NCBI GenBank assembly: GCA_036971615.1
Contig: JAYKKR010000012.1
Span: 930,001 to 994,000, forward strand
Length of the DNA stretch: 64,000 bases
Reading direction: 5' to 3'
Origin: Amyloporia xantha
Taxonomy: Eukaryota > Basidiomycota > Agaricomycetes > Polyporales > Adustoporiaceae
Positions 36,692-48,637 of this stretch are shown here, piece by piece. Every line of letters begins with the position of its first letter. The first letter of the stretch is position 1. A model generated the notes under the pieces. That model saw only the letters and a list, made by a program, of their open reading frames with translations. It was not told the DNA's origin and made no database searches. The position numbers and the translations under genes were made by a program.

Positions 36692-37122
36692 CATGCCTCT
36701 GACTGAGGTCATTTGCTACAGCGCTCTTCATGGGAGTATGTCAGCTACCTTACGAATGATGCTGAACTGATGGTGTGGAAATGTGGCGTGCAGGAACCAA
36801 GAAACAAGAGAGCAGAGTGGTTAGATAGGCAGAGCCTGACTAGCGCTGGTGGAAATAGTGGATTCTCGGGAACTCAAAGTTTGTTTTATACGAATCTATC
36901 ACCTCTTATTATGTCCTCGTCGAAATCGTTTCGTAGCCTCAGTGTTGCTTAGAGAAGTCAATGAACAACAACTAGCTTGTAGCATAGCCAGTACTTATAT
37001 GCACGTACGCACAAGCGTCTAACCGCGCATGCTTCCACTTATTTAGATAGTGTACGTAGCTACACTGGTACTTCAACCGCAATGTGAACGGCCCAGCGAC
37101 GCTGAGGTTGATATCTACCGTC
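36692..37122. other. Intergenic stretch right of the transposon
   Basis: No gene was recognised. It would include the promoter of the kinase-like gene that starts at 37123. Confidence 0.45.
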
Positions 37123-38167
37123 ATGGCTTCGACGCTCCCTCCCTGGGTGCCCCAGGGTAGCCCGGTCACCATGGCGTTCGAAATACCGCAAAAACTAGAG
37201 GACGAGTCCAACATCCGAGTACTAATATCCCCGTGGTTCGCTCCCCCAAACGTCTCGCGTCGTCCTGCGCGGAGTCTAGGCCCACTGGGCAGATGGTTCT
37301 ACACCCTGTTTGAGACGATCTCTCTCTCGCCGTGCGCCGTATTGTCGTTCGACCGCGATGGACCGACGCCACAGGTCAGTCTATGATCGGCCTGAGTTGC
37401 ATCAAAGCTAATACTCATCTCGACAGTGCTATGCTGACGAGGCCAAGCTGGTTCCCCATCCTACTGCAGCAGATTGTGATCCTCTTTTCGTCGTCCGGTC
37501 TCTAAAGCAGATAGATGATTCGAATAGCAGGTTCAGCGAAGGCCCTCGGGCTCGTACGGTCCATCACTTGACTGATGGCACGGCTGTGAAGAGGATCTGG
37601 GATCCGGACGCTGCTCGATCTGAAGCCCTTAACATGGCTATGATATCCTCCTGCACGTCAATCCCCGTACCCAGACTGCGACATGTCGTGATGGCGGGGG
37701 ACACATCATATCTCGTCATGGACCGCATTGAGGGTGAAAACCTTGCACTACTCTGGCCTCGTATGTCCCTGTGGTCGCGCATATGGGCTGTCTGGACGTT
37801 GAGGGGCTATATCTCTCAGCTTCGGCGTCTGCGACGTGCAGTGCCAGGTACTCTTGATGGCGGACTTTGTAAAGGTCAGCTTTTCACCGACATGGGTGCG
37901 GGCCCTTTTCGGTCCTACGAGGATATGGTTGCCTGGTTCAATCACAAAGTTGATGTGGCTCAGCGCATGCGCAAGGCACCCCTCGATATGCCTCGCTTCA
38001 ACGCGCATTTTCCGCTGGTTTTCACGCATATGGACTTATGCCCCAGAAACATCATGCTTGCAAGAGACGGCACACTGTATGTGGTCGACTGGGAGACTGC
38101 AGGTTTCTACCCCACGTGGGCTGAATACACAACGATGGTGCATCAATATGGTGTGCCGACGTCTTGA
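37123..38167 (+). CDS. Aminoglycoside-phosphotransferase-fold kinase-like protein
   Basis: The exons are 37123-37374 and 37427-38167, with a 52-base intron GTCAGT..CAG at phase 0, giving 330 residues. The protein-kinase-like small-molecule phosphotransferase (APH) fold is shown by VVMAGDTSYLVMDRIEGEN (hinge), the catalytic loop THMDLCPRNIML (HxD....N) and the metal-binding VVDWETAGFYP. These proteins are very numerous in Agaricomycetes and their substrates are unknown. The reading frame stops at TGA 38165. In the same frame beyond the stop, a coding stretch continues through a clean GTAAGT..CAG intron (38187-38241) to TGA 38312 (AGWHKTMARC, then IGWALTIGAMM). The gene may therefore be truncated by a nonsense mutation, or a different donor near 38150 (GTGTGC) may remove the stop. 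Confidence 0.8.
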
Positions 38168-38312
38168 ATGGTGCCACTGATCGCCGGTAAGTCTAGACAG
38201 TCTAGCGCGTCAGCACGACAAAGCTGACATTTTACGTGCAGGATGGCATAAGACGATGGCGAGATGCATTGATAGTATTGGTTGGGCACTGACCATAGGC
38301 GCCATGATGTGA

Positions 38313-38863
38313 CTCCGCTGAGGTATTGCCTCCAAGCCCAAAGTTTGAGCCTTCTACGTCATTTGTAGCTGTAGCTGAAATTAAAAGCGTACCGCACCAG
38401 CCCACGTCATGCAACTCGCTCTCGTAGAGTCTCCAGAATAAACTAACGCTGTCAAATAATATAAGGATCGAGTCAGCGATTCGTACGGATCCAGTGGCTT
38501 AACGGTGTTGAAGCAAACACGCATTGGTCTCCGTTGCTTGACCCACCTAGCCAGATATCCTGAGCCTGCGAAGGCTGAAAGAGAAGCATCTCTCTGCTCA
38601 CAGGAGACCAGTCGTTCAGCTTTATAAACATGTGTTGGGACTCTGTGCACTTCATCCTTCTCGAAACCGACATTCTGGGATTCATGAACCGCGCGACTAT
38701 ATGGCTCAAACAACATAAGACAGACACGGATGATATTGCATTTATCAAAAACTAGACAGCATACATTTCTTGCCAGATGAATGGCAGGCTATCTTGAGCA
38801 ATTCTCTAGTAGCTAGGTCATAGGTTTGTTGAAAACCTCATGAACCCGTCAGCCGCACACCGT
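38313..38863. other. Intergenic stretch between convergent genes
   Basis: The kinase-like gene ends from the left and INO1 from the right. Nothing else was recognised. Confidence 0.5.
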
Positions 38864-40732
38864 TCACCAGAGGCGAGTCTCAAGCAGAAGGTCGCTGCTG
38901 CCCTCAAGACCAATGCAGGCCTTCAGGAACGCCTCCAACGCGTTGCGCTGCCTGTTCAAACTGTTGACGACGTCCGTGCCTGTGGAATATGCTGCGATGA
39001 GTATCATGTGAACTGTAGACCATGAATAAACGTACCTGGCTTGACGAGCGGGGCCTTCAGCATGTACGAAAGAAGGGACAGCACCGGGTACAAGGGTGCG
39101 AACTCGGCCTGGTTGGCAGAAACGTTGCGGTACTTCACGCGAGTCAGGAGCTCCGTGAGAATGGCCAAGTCCAGTATGAGCGGCGTAGCCAACAGAGAAT
39201 CCTGGTAAACACGCGAATTAGCGAAAGGCGACAGCAAAGCATCCCAGACGACGCACCTCGCACTCATTGAAGATGTTGATCGTCGAGCGGCCACCGCAGA
39301 AGATCTCGGAGTAGTACTCGTCGATCGCCCTCTTCGAGTCCCCGACCGCGGGCACGTACTTGATCACAACGATGTGGTCAGGATGCTCGCCCTTCGCAGG
39401 CTTCCCATTCTTCCCTACTGCGCCCTCCGCCGCAGGCTTGAACAACAACGCGTTGGCGTTCACCATGTCGTCGACCACGCTACTCTTGCTGATCTCCTTG
39501 CTCTTGAACTGCGGCTCCGCCGACAGGTTGTGCCCGTCGTTGTTACCAAGGTGGTTGTACGACGCGATCGACAGCGGCTTGATCCCAGCGTTCACCAAGA
39601 ACTCGGCGAACACCGACTTGAGCTTCGTCTGCCCGGACTTCAGGTCGTCTCCCCCGATGAACGATTTCGTGCGCTCCGCGAGCTCGATCACTCCAGGAAC
39701 GAACGTGTTCTGAGGCGCGCCGTTCACAAAGGGCTCGCCCTCCAGGATAGCAGCAACGGCGAAGACAGTGGACGGGGAGACCTCCGAGTGGGACGCCTTG
39801 ATCGCCGCGAGGACGTTGTCCGCCGTGTCGTTCACACCCGGAATGATGTCGCTGTAACGCTCAGTGTTGGCCGTCCAGAAGACGACCACACGGTCGAGAC
39901 CATGCTCCGCCTTGAAACGCCGAATGTCCGCACGGACGCGCTCGAGATGCGCCTGCTTGTCCGTCCCCGGGATGACGTTGTCCGCGCGAGCCTCTTGGTT
40001 CGCAGCGATGAAGTCGGGGTAGTAGATCGACGGGAGCGGCTTCCCGAGCGCGGCCATGTGAGGGGCGACCTGACGCTGGAGGTCCCAGTCAAGGACCTCA
40101 GCGCGCTTCATGGCCTCGTTCATGGGCGCGCCGGAGATATCCCAGCCGCCAAGGACGAGATCGTTCGGGTGCACCATGGGGAGCACATCCGAGACGGGGA
40201 CATAGATGTCCTTGCCGGTGGAAGAGTCGGTGCCGAGACGGACGGTGGAAGCACGGAGGAGCGAGCCGATGTAGTTGGGCTGCTGGATGCCAGCCTTCGT
40301 GTGCCATACGATGTTGTGACGGTTGGCGAGGATTGTCGCGGATAAGGTGGTACCATTGTTTCCACCCCATCCGACCATCATCAGCCTAGGCAAGATACGC
40401 AGTATCAGCATGATATTCCACATTGCAGTGTGCACCGCGCAAACCAGGAATACAAAGCAAAAGACTCACCCAGTCTTAGAGACCTTCCTAGCGGTCTGGA
40501 ACTCGTACTGCTTGGAAGTAGGAGTCACAACGTACTGCCCACCCGTCACAGAAACATCCGTGCCGCGGTTGGTGAACTTGGAGGTGATGAACTCGTCCGA
40601 GTACGAGGTCAAGTCGGACTGCACGACAATCGGGTAGGGCCGACGGACAGAAGTGGGATGGATAGGAAGAACAGATTCGAGCTCAGACTCAGGGGTGTTC
40701 AGCCCAGAAGAGTTGGAAGTGTAGGGTGCCAT
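38864..40732 (-). CDS. INO1: Inositol-3-phosphate synthase
   Basis: The exons are 40732-40470, 40385-39257, 39201-39036 and 38991-38864, with introns of 84, 55 and 44 bases. The 561-residue product is near the normal size. It converts glucose 6-phosphate to inositol 3-phosphate with NAD, the first step of inositol and phosphatidylinositol synthesis, in the cytosol. Conserved stretches seen are [20 protein letters not shown] (NAD binding), [73 protein letters not shown] and [13 protein letters not shown], spanning the second intron. The last exon ends [17 protein letters not shown] and [13 protein letters not shown] box lies about 160 bases upstream. Confidence 0.97.
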
Positions 40733-40890
40733 TGTGATGTTTAGAAATTAGAGATGATAAATCGCGTCGCCACAGGTGTGCTTGGAACCTCTGTGGGGAT
40801 TGTGTGGGCTCCCTAGTTGGTTCGAGAACATGCAAATTGGCTGGAGAAAGACCGCAGAAGGTTGAGGTGAGATAGGACGGAATACGTGGA

Positions 40891-40899
40891 CTTTTTATA
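40891..40899 (-). promoter_or_regulatory. TATA box of INO1
   Basis: TATAAAAAG on the minus strand lies about 160 bases upstream of the INO1 start codon. Confidence 0.55.
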
Positions 40900-42837
40900 C
40901 GAGCTCAGGTTTACGCTTGTGGTGGTCGGCAGAAGAGTTGCAAGCTACGCGATTTTGATGCTGGACCGGAGTCACTTTTCAGGCGCTTGACATCCATCGA
41001 TATCTCCGTTCCTCGTGCTTCATTATGGGCCGGGGACAAGCCGGGTACCGTAAGGGACCTTGACTACAAATATTACACATCGACCGACCCAAAGAAAAGC
41101 AGAAAAAACAAACAGGGGACAAAATACGCGACATAACGTCAAGGAGATGAGAAACCCTACGCAATAATATTAGGCTACGTATACGTACAGAAAACGAGGT
41201 CCCTCGCCTGACTTAGTCTAACTACTACAGTCTCAACCTCAAAATTAGCGTGCACGTTTAATGCACGTTCTCTAAGGATCAGAAAAACGGTCATGAGTGG
41301 TGCCTATAGGCAGCAAGGAATTAGTTCGGAGAGACGAAGATTACTGGGGCAGATTGGCCTGTCACCAGGGTCTCCCGGAGCGCCTGTAAATCAAAATTCT
41401 ATCGTGAAGGGTGGATCAACGGCATAATTACGCGGGTCCTCATGCAATCGCAATGAGTTCTCGATCAATAAGGAGATTGAGTGCAATGCCACTCACTCAT
41501 ATCAGAACATGAAGAAAGACTATAAGGTTCGATGCTTCAAGCACGAGTAACTCCGTTCTGACCTTACATGTTGCCCAGCCGAGCGGACAGAATCTACACA
41601 ATGTCAGCTCACCTGGCATCACACCGCCGGGACACCGCTGAAGGGTTGAAGATGTCCCCTCTTTCCCCCAGAACGTGCAATTGGGCTTGAATGGTAAGCC
41701 GAAGTACTTGGATTAAGTTCTTCGGAATACGCCAAGATGACTATTGCGACAACATCCTCATGTTGATCGAGCTACGCGGGTCTCGCTTCTTTCAGCAAGA
41801 AGTATAGACTGTTACGACAGAGTGTGTGGGATGCTTCTAGTGATTAAGAGAAGACCGCTTGAGTACAACCCCCCAAGGCGACAGTTGGTAATCTCAGCAA
41901 AGCAGTCATGCTAGGAGAACCTTGATTTTTCAATAACGCATGCCTTAGCGGTATCAATTACGGACTGGTTGTCGTTGAGCTGAGAGATATGAGTGGGAAA
42001 GCGGCCGCCGGGCAATAACATGTCGTAACTCACATCGAATGAGTGCGGAGGCTGTTGATCATGGACGGTCGAGCCGTAGGAGCCGTTCAAACATCCGACG
42101 GACGAACATGCTACATGTAATTTCATAAAGCACGAAGTCGTCACTATTTGCAACGAGGTTCATTCTCTTCTAAGTCGGTTCGGCCCTTTCTGCAACCTTC
42201 GGCCATGCGCCAAACACTGATATATTTCAAATCCGTCCGTACCGAAGTACCACCCAGACGAGTAGAAAAGCAGACTTAGAACGACTCACCATCCACAAGT
42301 AGCTTCAACTCACATAAGAAACGGTGATGCGGACTCCAAGCCAAGGCAGGGCTTACGAGCCTCATGAGTGCAAAAGTCGGGTTCACCCTGGAGAGTCCAG
42401 GCGGATCTGGGTAGAAATTTGCAATAGAAAGTCGTGAACGAGAACGGGGGATACCTCGTCTGAACCATTCGATGTCTGCAGACATGAGACTAAAGATTGC
42501 ACTGGCAATCCAAACGACAGACTGAGTCAGTAGTAACGCAAAGACCGACGACCAGAATGGTACCCTCGAGTAGTTCGCAATAAGATGTCGACATCAAAAC
42601 AGCTACGGATCCGTTGACCTATAAATCAATCGTGCACTGCTCGCAGGTTACAAGTGTTTCAAAAAACAAAACGCAAGGATGTCGTTGTAACTTGACACTG
42701 GAGGTTTCTGGTGAATTTCGGCGACAAGGTAGTTATCCATTTCCAAATACCTGCAAAACAATTTCTATCTTTACTCCCTGTCCTCGACCAGCTCATCATT
42801 GTATACGGCGTATAGCTCGTCAAGGACGGTGTCTCGA
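40900..42837. other. Divergent spacer between INO1 and TIM50
   Basis: About 2 kb separates the divergent genes. Minus-strand ORFs at 41911-42153 and 42276-42485 were considered, but they do not join convincingly and have no recognisable domain. A small unrecognised gene on that strand cannot be excluded. Confidence 0.4.
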
Positions 42838-44610
42838 ATGCAAGCTATTCTGTTGGCTCGGTCTCCTATTGCTCGCAGGGTCGTGACACAGTCTGTACGA
42901 TGCCTAGCTTCCAAGGCTCCCCCGCCACCTAAACGGCCAGTTAAAGAAACACCTCCGCCTCCTGCCCCTCCACAGCCTTCGTCCTCTTCGTCGCTTCCGA
43001 GTCTGGACTTCGCTCCATCTGTAGAGGAGGAACGGGAAAGGCAGGAGCGGACAGGTGCGCGGTCGTCGAAGAACTCGCTATCCAGTATTGAGAGGCGGCG
43101 GCGAATGTTCGCGCGAGGGGCGATGGCGGTGTTCCTTCTCGGTGCTGGCGTGGAGACATGGTTGATGGGTAGAGAATGGAGCGAGGACGAGCTAAAGGCG
43201 AAGAAGATGGTATGTGGCGGTCCTCAATTCAAGTGCCTAACTGAGAAGTCGCATAGAGAATCGAAGATGCACCTTCTACACGATGGGGCCGCACGACAGC
43301 AAGGTTCACTGGAATATTTGACGTCTGTTTACCAGTCTGTATTCTTTTTATGGTTTTACTTACCATGCAATAGTTCTTTACCGAGCCGCTCTGGCCTGAG
43401 CTTCTACCTCCTCCACACCCTGCGATCCCACAAAAGCCGTACACTCTACTCGTATCTATTGATGATCTCCTCGTGACGTCGACATGGGATGTGCGTAATA
43501 AAATTACAATCATCAAGCATAGTTTTTGTCTGACCATGTCTCAAATAGCGGCAACATGGCTGGAGGACAGCGAAACGTCCTGGAGTGGACTATTTCCTGG
43601 CATATCTCTCTCAATTCTTTGAGATTGTGATTTTCACGACACAGTATAACTATGTGCGCCTCACTGTTTGGCCCGTCATCTATGAATTCTGATAAAAAGA
43701 ATCGCAGACAGCACAACCTATTATTGATAAGCTAGATCCGTATCAATTCTCCATCTCCTACAGGCTTTATCGTGACGCATGTCGGTCGATTAAAGGCCAA
43801 CCAGTGAAGGTCTGCTTCCGTCTTGTACTTGTTGCAAGTTTCACCCTGACAGTCCACAGGACCTGACATACCTAAACCGAGACTTGTCAAAAGTCATCCT
43901 GCTAGATGCTCACCCTGAACACGTCACGCCAAACCCAGAAAATGCCGTGGTCCTCCCCAAATGGACCGGTGATTCTAAGGACAAGGGACTTGTCGCCATG
44001 ATTCCATTCCTTGAGTGTGGGTATTGTCTGCCAGCAGAATCAAACGACGTCGCTGACAGCATTTTCAGCGATAGGAATATTCAAACCGCCGGATGTCAGG
44101 CCTATCCTTCAGGCGTACGAAGGGAAAGATATTCCTCTGGAGTATGCAAAGAAGGAGGCAGAGATGAAGCGTAAGCACATTGAGGAGTGGGAGAAGAGTC
44201 GCAAGGGCTTCTCGACGAACTCCTTCACACTGAGCAGTCTCTTTGGTGGCTCTAGTCAGGTGAGTCGCTGTTATTCTGCCTCGGTTTCAGTGACTAAATG
44301 ATATATGTAGGCGAATGCTTCCCCAATCCCACCGACATACCTCGAGCAAAAGCGGCGTGAGGCACAGATGATGTACCAAGAGGAACAGGCATACATCGCC
44401 GCGAACAAGGAGAACTTTGAGCGGCTCATCAAAGAGGACCAAGAAGCAATGGCGCGTGAGATGTCGGGCGGTACCTTCTGGTCTGCGATCGAGACCATGC
44501 TGGGTGCGCCGCCGAAGAAGGATGGACCAGCTGCTGCATCGGGAAGTGTATCTGGTACCAGCTCCGTGCCGTCTGCCGGTCCCGCTACAGGAACAGCGAC
44601 TGCAGCGTAA
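42838..44610 (+). CDS. TIM50: Mitochondrial import inner membrane translocase subunit TIM50
   Basis: The eight exons are 42838-43209, 43257-43322, 43374-43490, 43549-43653, 43708-43809, 43860-44016, 44069-44259 and 44311-44610. The product has 469 residues. The N-terminus is a mitochondrial presequence ([20 protein letters not shown]), followed by a Pro/Ser linker and a TM segment ([18 protein letters not shown]). The FCP1-like domain contains [83 protein letters not shown] and [11 protein letters not shown]. As is usual for Tim50, the DxDxT phosphatase motif is not intact. It is the presequence receptor of the TIM23 complex, facing the intermembrane space. The C-terminus is a charged coiled-coil followed by an Ala/Gly/Ser tail. 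Confidence 0.96.
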
Positions 44611-45121
44611 TGCAGGCTTGTTCACGAGACTCGATAGTCGATGTCATCCCTACTCATTATGTGAACATGCTGTAGATTTGACCGCCACTCATGGTGCGAA
44701 AGCGCAGTAGTCTTTAAATGCGTGGCGAGGGTTCCATATAGATGTCGGAAGTTGTTCCTGAGTGGGTCCTGTACAACCGACAAATCTGTGATGAGTCCTA
44801 CCTCCAGGCAGTCGTTCACAATCAGCGTCAGCTTGGAGGCCCAATGTCACTTGGTTTACACAGTCTGGCTCGAGTGTTTGCCGACCTAAGATTTAAGGTT
44901 GGACGCCGGATGTCCTAGAGCACCACGTCTCTTGCAGGAGCCTTCAATGCGGTGGATTGTCAATGCGCCTTACGTCGACGCAGTACATCATCAAACAGTA
45001 CACCATTAGGATCCTCCGTATATAATTACAATGCACGAATAACACAGCAACAATAAATACCAAGAAGCCCGAAAATACTAAGCACACCCGACGCATATCT
45101 CGACCACGTCTCCCACAGCGA
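44611..45121. other. Intergenic stretch between convergent genes
   Basis: It holds the 3' flanks of TIM50 and the ERV2-type gene. No gene was recognised. Confidence 0.5.
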
Positions 45122-46050
45122 CTACCTTCCACCCATGATCATACCAATCCCAGTATTCTCATCTCTACTAAGATCTTGCTCGAGATCCATAGGGTCGTTC
45201 TCAGCTGCCGGAGACAGCGAGCCTGCAGCTGAGGGTTCGTCACCACACCCGCAATCGTATGTGGCATCAAGGTTCGCACAATCGAATTCTGGCTTGCCCA
45301 AACGCTCGTTAACTTGATTATGCACGACGCAAAGCCATGTTGCTGCAGCTCTACGTGAAGAAGTCTAATACAGAAAAATCAATTCTAAAGTCAAACGTGA
45401 TAATCAGAGGTAACGGAGTTGTACCTGCGGTGGAAATCTCTTGAGTAGCTGTTGGAACTCGGTGGCACATTCTCCGCATGGGTATAGGCGCGAGAAGAGA
45501 TGGAAATAGTTGCTCAACGCATCTCTCTCATCTTGGGTCGGCTCTTCGGGGTAGCGCAGAGTCATCGTGTGCCTTCATATCATTACATTCATAAAAGCGG
45601 CATGCGAGGCAAGGACGTGAAGACATACAACAATTTCCACGAGGCTCGGCCTAACTCAGCTCTGCAAGTTGACCATTTAGCTGCGAGCCATTGGCCTGAT
45701 AGACAGAAAACTCACTTTGCCGTCGCATTCCCGAGCTTCGACATAATCACACCCCTTGCACGCCATCCGTAGGTGTCGCTGGGTACGCATGAAGCTCCTT
45801 CTCCACACCCCCTTCGCCGAATAGATCCCCAGTCCATGAATCAATATACGTGCGGGGTGGTGGGTGGAGGAGAGCGACCGAGCCTAGCAGGAACTGTTAC
45901 TTGCAGTCAGACATGGCTGTCCGAATTTGATCTAGCCGCAGTAGGACAAACTGTGCTTACCAGAAATAAGATAATAAAGAAGAACGATTTGCTGAACCGT
46001 GATATCATTCTTGGGACTCGTACTGAAGAAACTGGGCTTAGAACCTTCAT
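45122..46050 (-). CDS. ERV2: ERV2-type FAD-linked sulfhydryl oxidase, with one-base frameshift
   Basis: The exons are 46050-45961, 45893-45716, 45661-45629, 45572-45425 and 45364-45122. Exon 1 encodes a signal anchor that continues into exon 2 (FSKSFFFIILFL, FLLGSVALL), pointing to the ER lumen as for yeast Erv2. The catalytic core shows KAELGRASWKLLHTMTLRYP, the redox pair YPCGECATEF, FAD-binding WLCVVHNQVNERLG and a distal Cys group CANLDATYDCGCGD. Exon 2 does not stay in frame. Its first part reads ...ELHAYPATPTDGVQG and the second GVIMSKLGNATAK, and the two meet at a run of four C (plus strand 45752-45755). One more base there would restore a perfect frame and the expected exon phase. Every other splice join fits, so this is either a sequencing error or a recent null allele. 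Confidence 0.85.
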
Positions 46051-46486
46051 CGCCTCGTCTACAGGGTGTTCAGCAGTAGGAACATACCAGCAATCAATCT
46101 ATCTTTATACCCAGTGAAGAGGGTCACATCCAGACCAAATTGACCAATGTCCCTGTATTGTCCAGGCAATTCCTGATCATGACCGGCGCAAGCTGACGTA
46201 AGCTACTATTAGAAAGTAATTGCAAGGGCGGTGTATAGATCTACGTCCACATACTACAAAATGTGCATCGTCATCGAGATTGTAGTTGGCACTCAGCTTC
46301 ACAATACGGGTCGTATGCATATGGAGGCTCCCGAAAGATGCAGTTGATCTCACAACGGGAATCGAAACGATCTCAGTATGGTAGACAAAACTATGTAATA
46401 TTTCAACAATATGATCTTGGTATGCGACAATACAAACTACTGGACTGCAATGAGATTTCCTTTCCCGACAGTGACACCGATATAAC
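46051..46486. other. Intergenic, ERV2 promoter
   Basis: This 436-base spacer lies between two minus-strand genes. No ORF with support was found. Confidence 0.5.
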
Positions 46487-48637
46487 TCAAGGCGTTGCTC
46501 TTCCAGGCCATCTGAGAATGCCACTATCATCAACACACAATCACGTCCGAGAGGAGAGACGTCGTACCTGGGATAGAGAGAACATTCTCGGACTGTATAC
46601 CTGTTGGCCAACCAAGCTAAGAAACGCTGCAAACGCCACCATTAATTTGCCAATATATGACAAGTGATACGACGTGGATATTACCTCTACTCCCAATCCG
46701 TACCCTCCGTGTTCACATGTTCCATACTTGCGCTGATCCGTAAACCAGTAGTAAGGAGCAGGATCAATACCTTCTCGCTTGTAGGCAGCGAGCAACTCCT
46801 CTATATCTGATATCCTCATTGAACCGCCTGTGATAGTTATGAGTGAATGGCGCATTCAGAGCCTACGGGGAAGATCACATACCAACGATCTCACCGACTC
46901 CCGGCATCAGCAGATCGCAGCTCTCGGTGCACACAGGGCCTTCCGAGCCGTCCGACTTCATCTTCTTCATGTAGAACGCCTTGAGCTCCGCAGGGAAGCC
47001 ATACAGGAACACCGGCGTCCCCAGGATGTCCGTCATCCTGCGCTCTGCCGCCTCTGCGATGTCGTCGCCCACAGCGTGGTCAACCATTTTCGGGTTTCCG
47101 CTCTCGTCCTTGATCACATTCCCTTCGGCATCCTCTGCTTCGTGCTGAATGCCATGTTCGTTGAGCCATTTAATAGCATCCACGTAGGACAGACGGCGGA
47201 ACGGCCGCGCCGGCGCGGCGAAGTTAGGGTTGAGTTGCTTGATTAATGCAGAGCTGGATGGATTTCCAAGGAGGCGGTCGACGGTGTCACAGATCTACAT
47301 CGAACATCAGACTCGCAGTTCTGTAGAACCGTGTCGGGATGACTCACGACACCCTCAATGTGATCCATCAGATCATCGAACGTGATAAATCCCAGCTCAG
47401 CTTCCAAGTGGGTATACTCACTGAGATGACGACGCGTGTGACTGGATCCCATCATCATTTAGTGTTTATTCTAGAGTCGACGGAGAATTACCCGCCTGTT
47501 CTCCGCTCGGAAACTTTCTTGTACACAGAAAACATCTCCGAGCGAGGGCAAACATGTTTCCAGGTAGAGTTGCGAGCTCTGTGTGAGGAACGCAGGCTGC
47601 CCATAGTAGTCGAACTTGAACAGGGTCGCTCCGCCCTCGACTTGGGTCTGCACCATACACGGCGGGGTAACTTCGACCAGATCGCGAGAAACAAGGGATG
47701 TTCGGAACGAGTTGAGCAGTGCTGCGCGCAGCTTGAGAACAGCGGATGCGGTTTCACCGCGGATAACAAGATGCCTTAGATCGGCTTGGATCGACGGGTC
47801 CGATTTCTGCAAATGCATAGCATGAACGTTCGTAGAAAGATGACGACGTCAAAAATCATACCTCATTCAGTTTGTTGGTGAACGCGTCCTCTCCACCAGG
47901 AGAAGCTCCGAGGACTCTCCAGTAGTCAACAATCAGCTCATGTCCGCCTGGCGCAGTCTTGCCTTCTGGAACAGCTTGCAGGGTTCCGATCAATTCAACG
48001 GTTGACTCCAAGGTCAGGGTCAATGCTTCGTAAGTTTGCGCCTGTAAATGAAGAACTTGAGCGAGATGAAAGTGGTCGTCAGACCAGGAGGCGCACCACT
48101 TGGCCGGAAAGGACACACTGTAAGTAGCCCGTCCCATCTCGAAGGACCACAAAAATGATTTTGTTCTGATCTCGGAGACGATGGACCCATCCCGACGTGC
48201 GGATGCGCTTCGATCGCAGCGGTGCAAGGTTACCGATCTTGGCCTGCGACGCGTTCAGCCATAATTCACAGCCAGACACACAATATTCCAACCTTGGTGG
48301 CCTTCGGCAGACTAGGATCCTCCGTTAGGATGATCTTCTTACTATCTTCGAGCAATTTTTGTCTTCGTTCGCGCTCCTCTGTCTTCTCCTTGGCTTCCCG
48401 GTCAGCGAGCTCCTCAGCCTTCTTGCGTTTCTTTTCAAGCCCGTCCGCACCCTTCTTGGCCTTCTTCAAGGCTGATTGCGTCGGCTCCTCGTACGAAGCC
48501 GCTGTATCTTTGCGAGACAAGATGGGGGTCGCGCCATGCGTGAAGATCGCAAATGCTAGTGTCTGATAAGGCTGTTCTGGAGTACCCTTGCCTACCTCGT
48601 CAGAGCCAGAAGATTCGTCTACGTATATAGTAGCCAT
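46487..48637 (-). CDS. DED81: Asparaginyl-tRNA synthetase, cytosolic
   Basis: The nine exons are 48637-48293, 48243-48097, 48041-47862, 47806-47496, 47441-47348, 47294-46883, 46827-46685, 46626-46568 and 46511-46487. The product has 571 residues. It is a class II synthetase that charges tRNA-Asn. It has an N-terminal lysine-rich extension typical of eukaryotic enzymes, an OB-fold anticodon-binding domain ([34 protein letters not shown]) and a catalytic domain. The catalytic domain has motif 2 ([20 protein letters not shown]), [37 protein letters not shown] and motif 3 ([20 protein letters not shown]). It ends [10 protein letters not shown], and the last coding exon is only 25 bases. The intron after exon 4 appears to use a GC donor, since only AG/GCGGGT keeps the frame and the conserved SHTRRHL. 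Confidence 0.96.

Noticed and set aside
38840..39025. Plus-strand ORF of 61 residues
   Set aside because: It is antisense to the last INO1 exon, whose stop, intron and protein end fit the family.
39374..40345. 323-residue plus-strand ORF
   Set aside because: It is antisense to the main INO1 exon.
41911..42485. Two minus-strand ORFs in the INO1-TIM50 spacer
   Set aside because: They could be joined by introns only with several arbitrary choices; no domain or signal peptide is visible.
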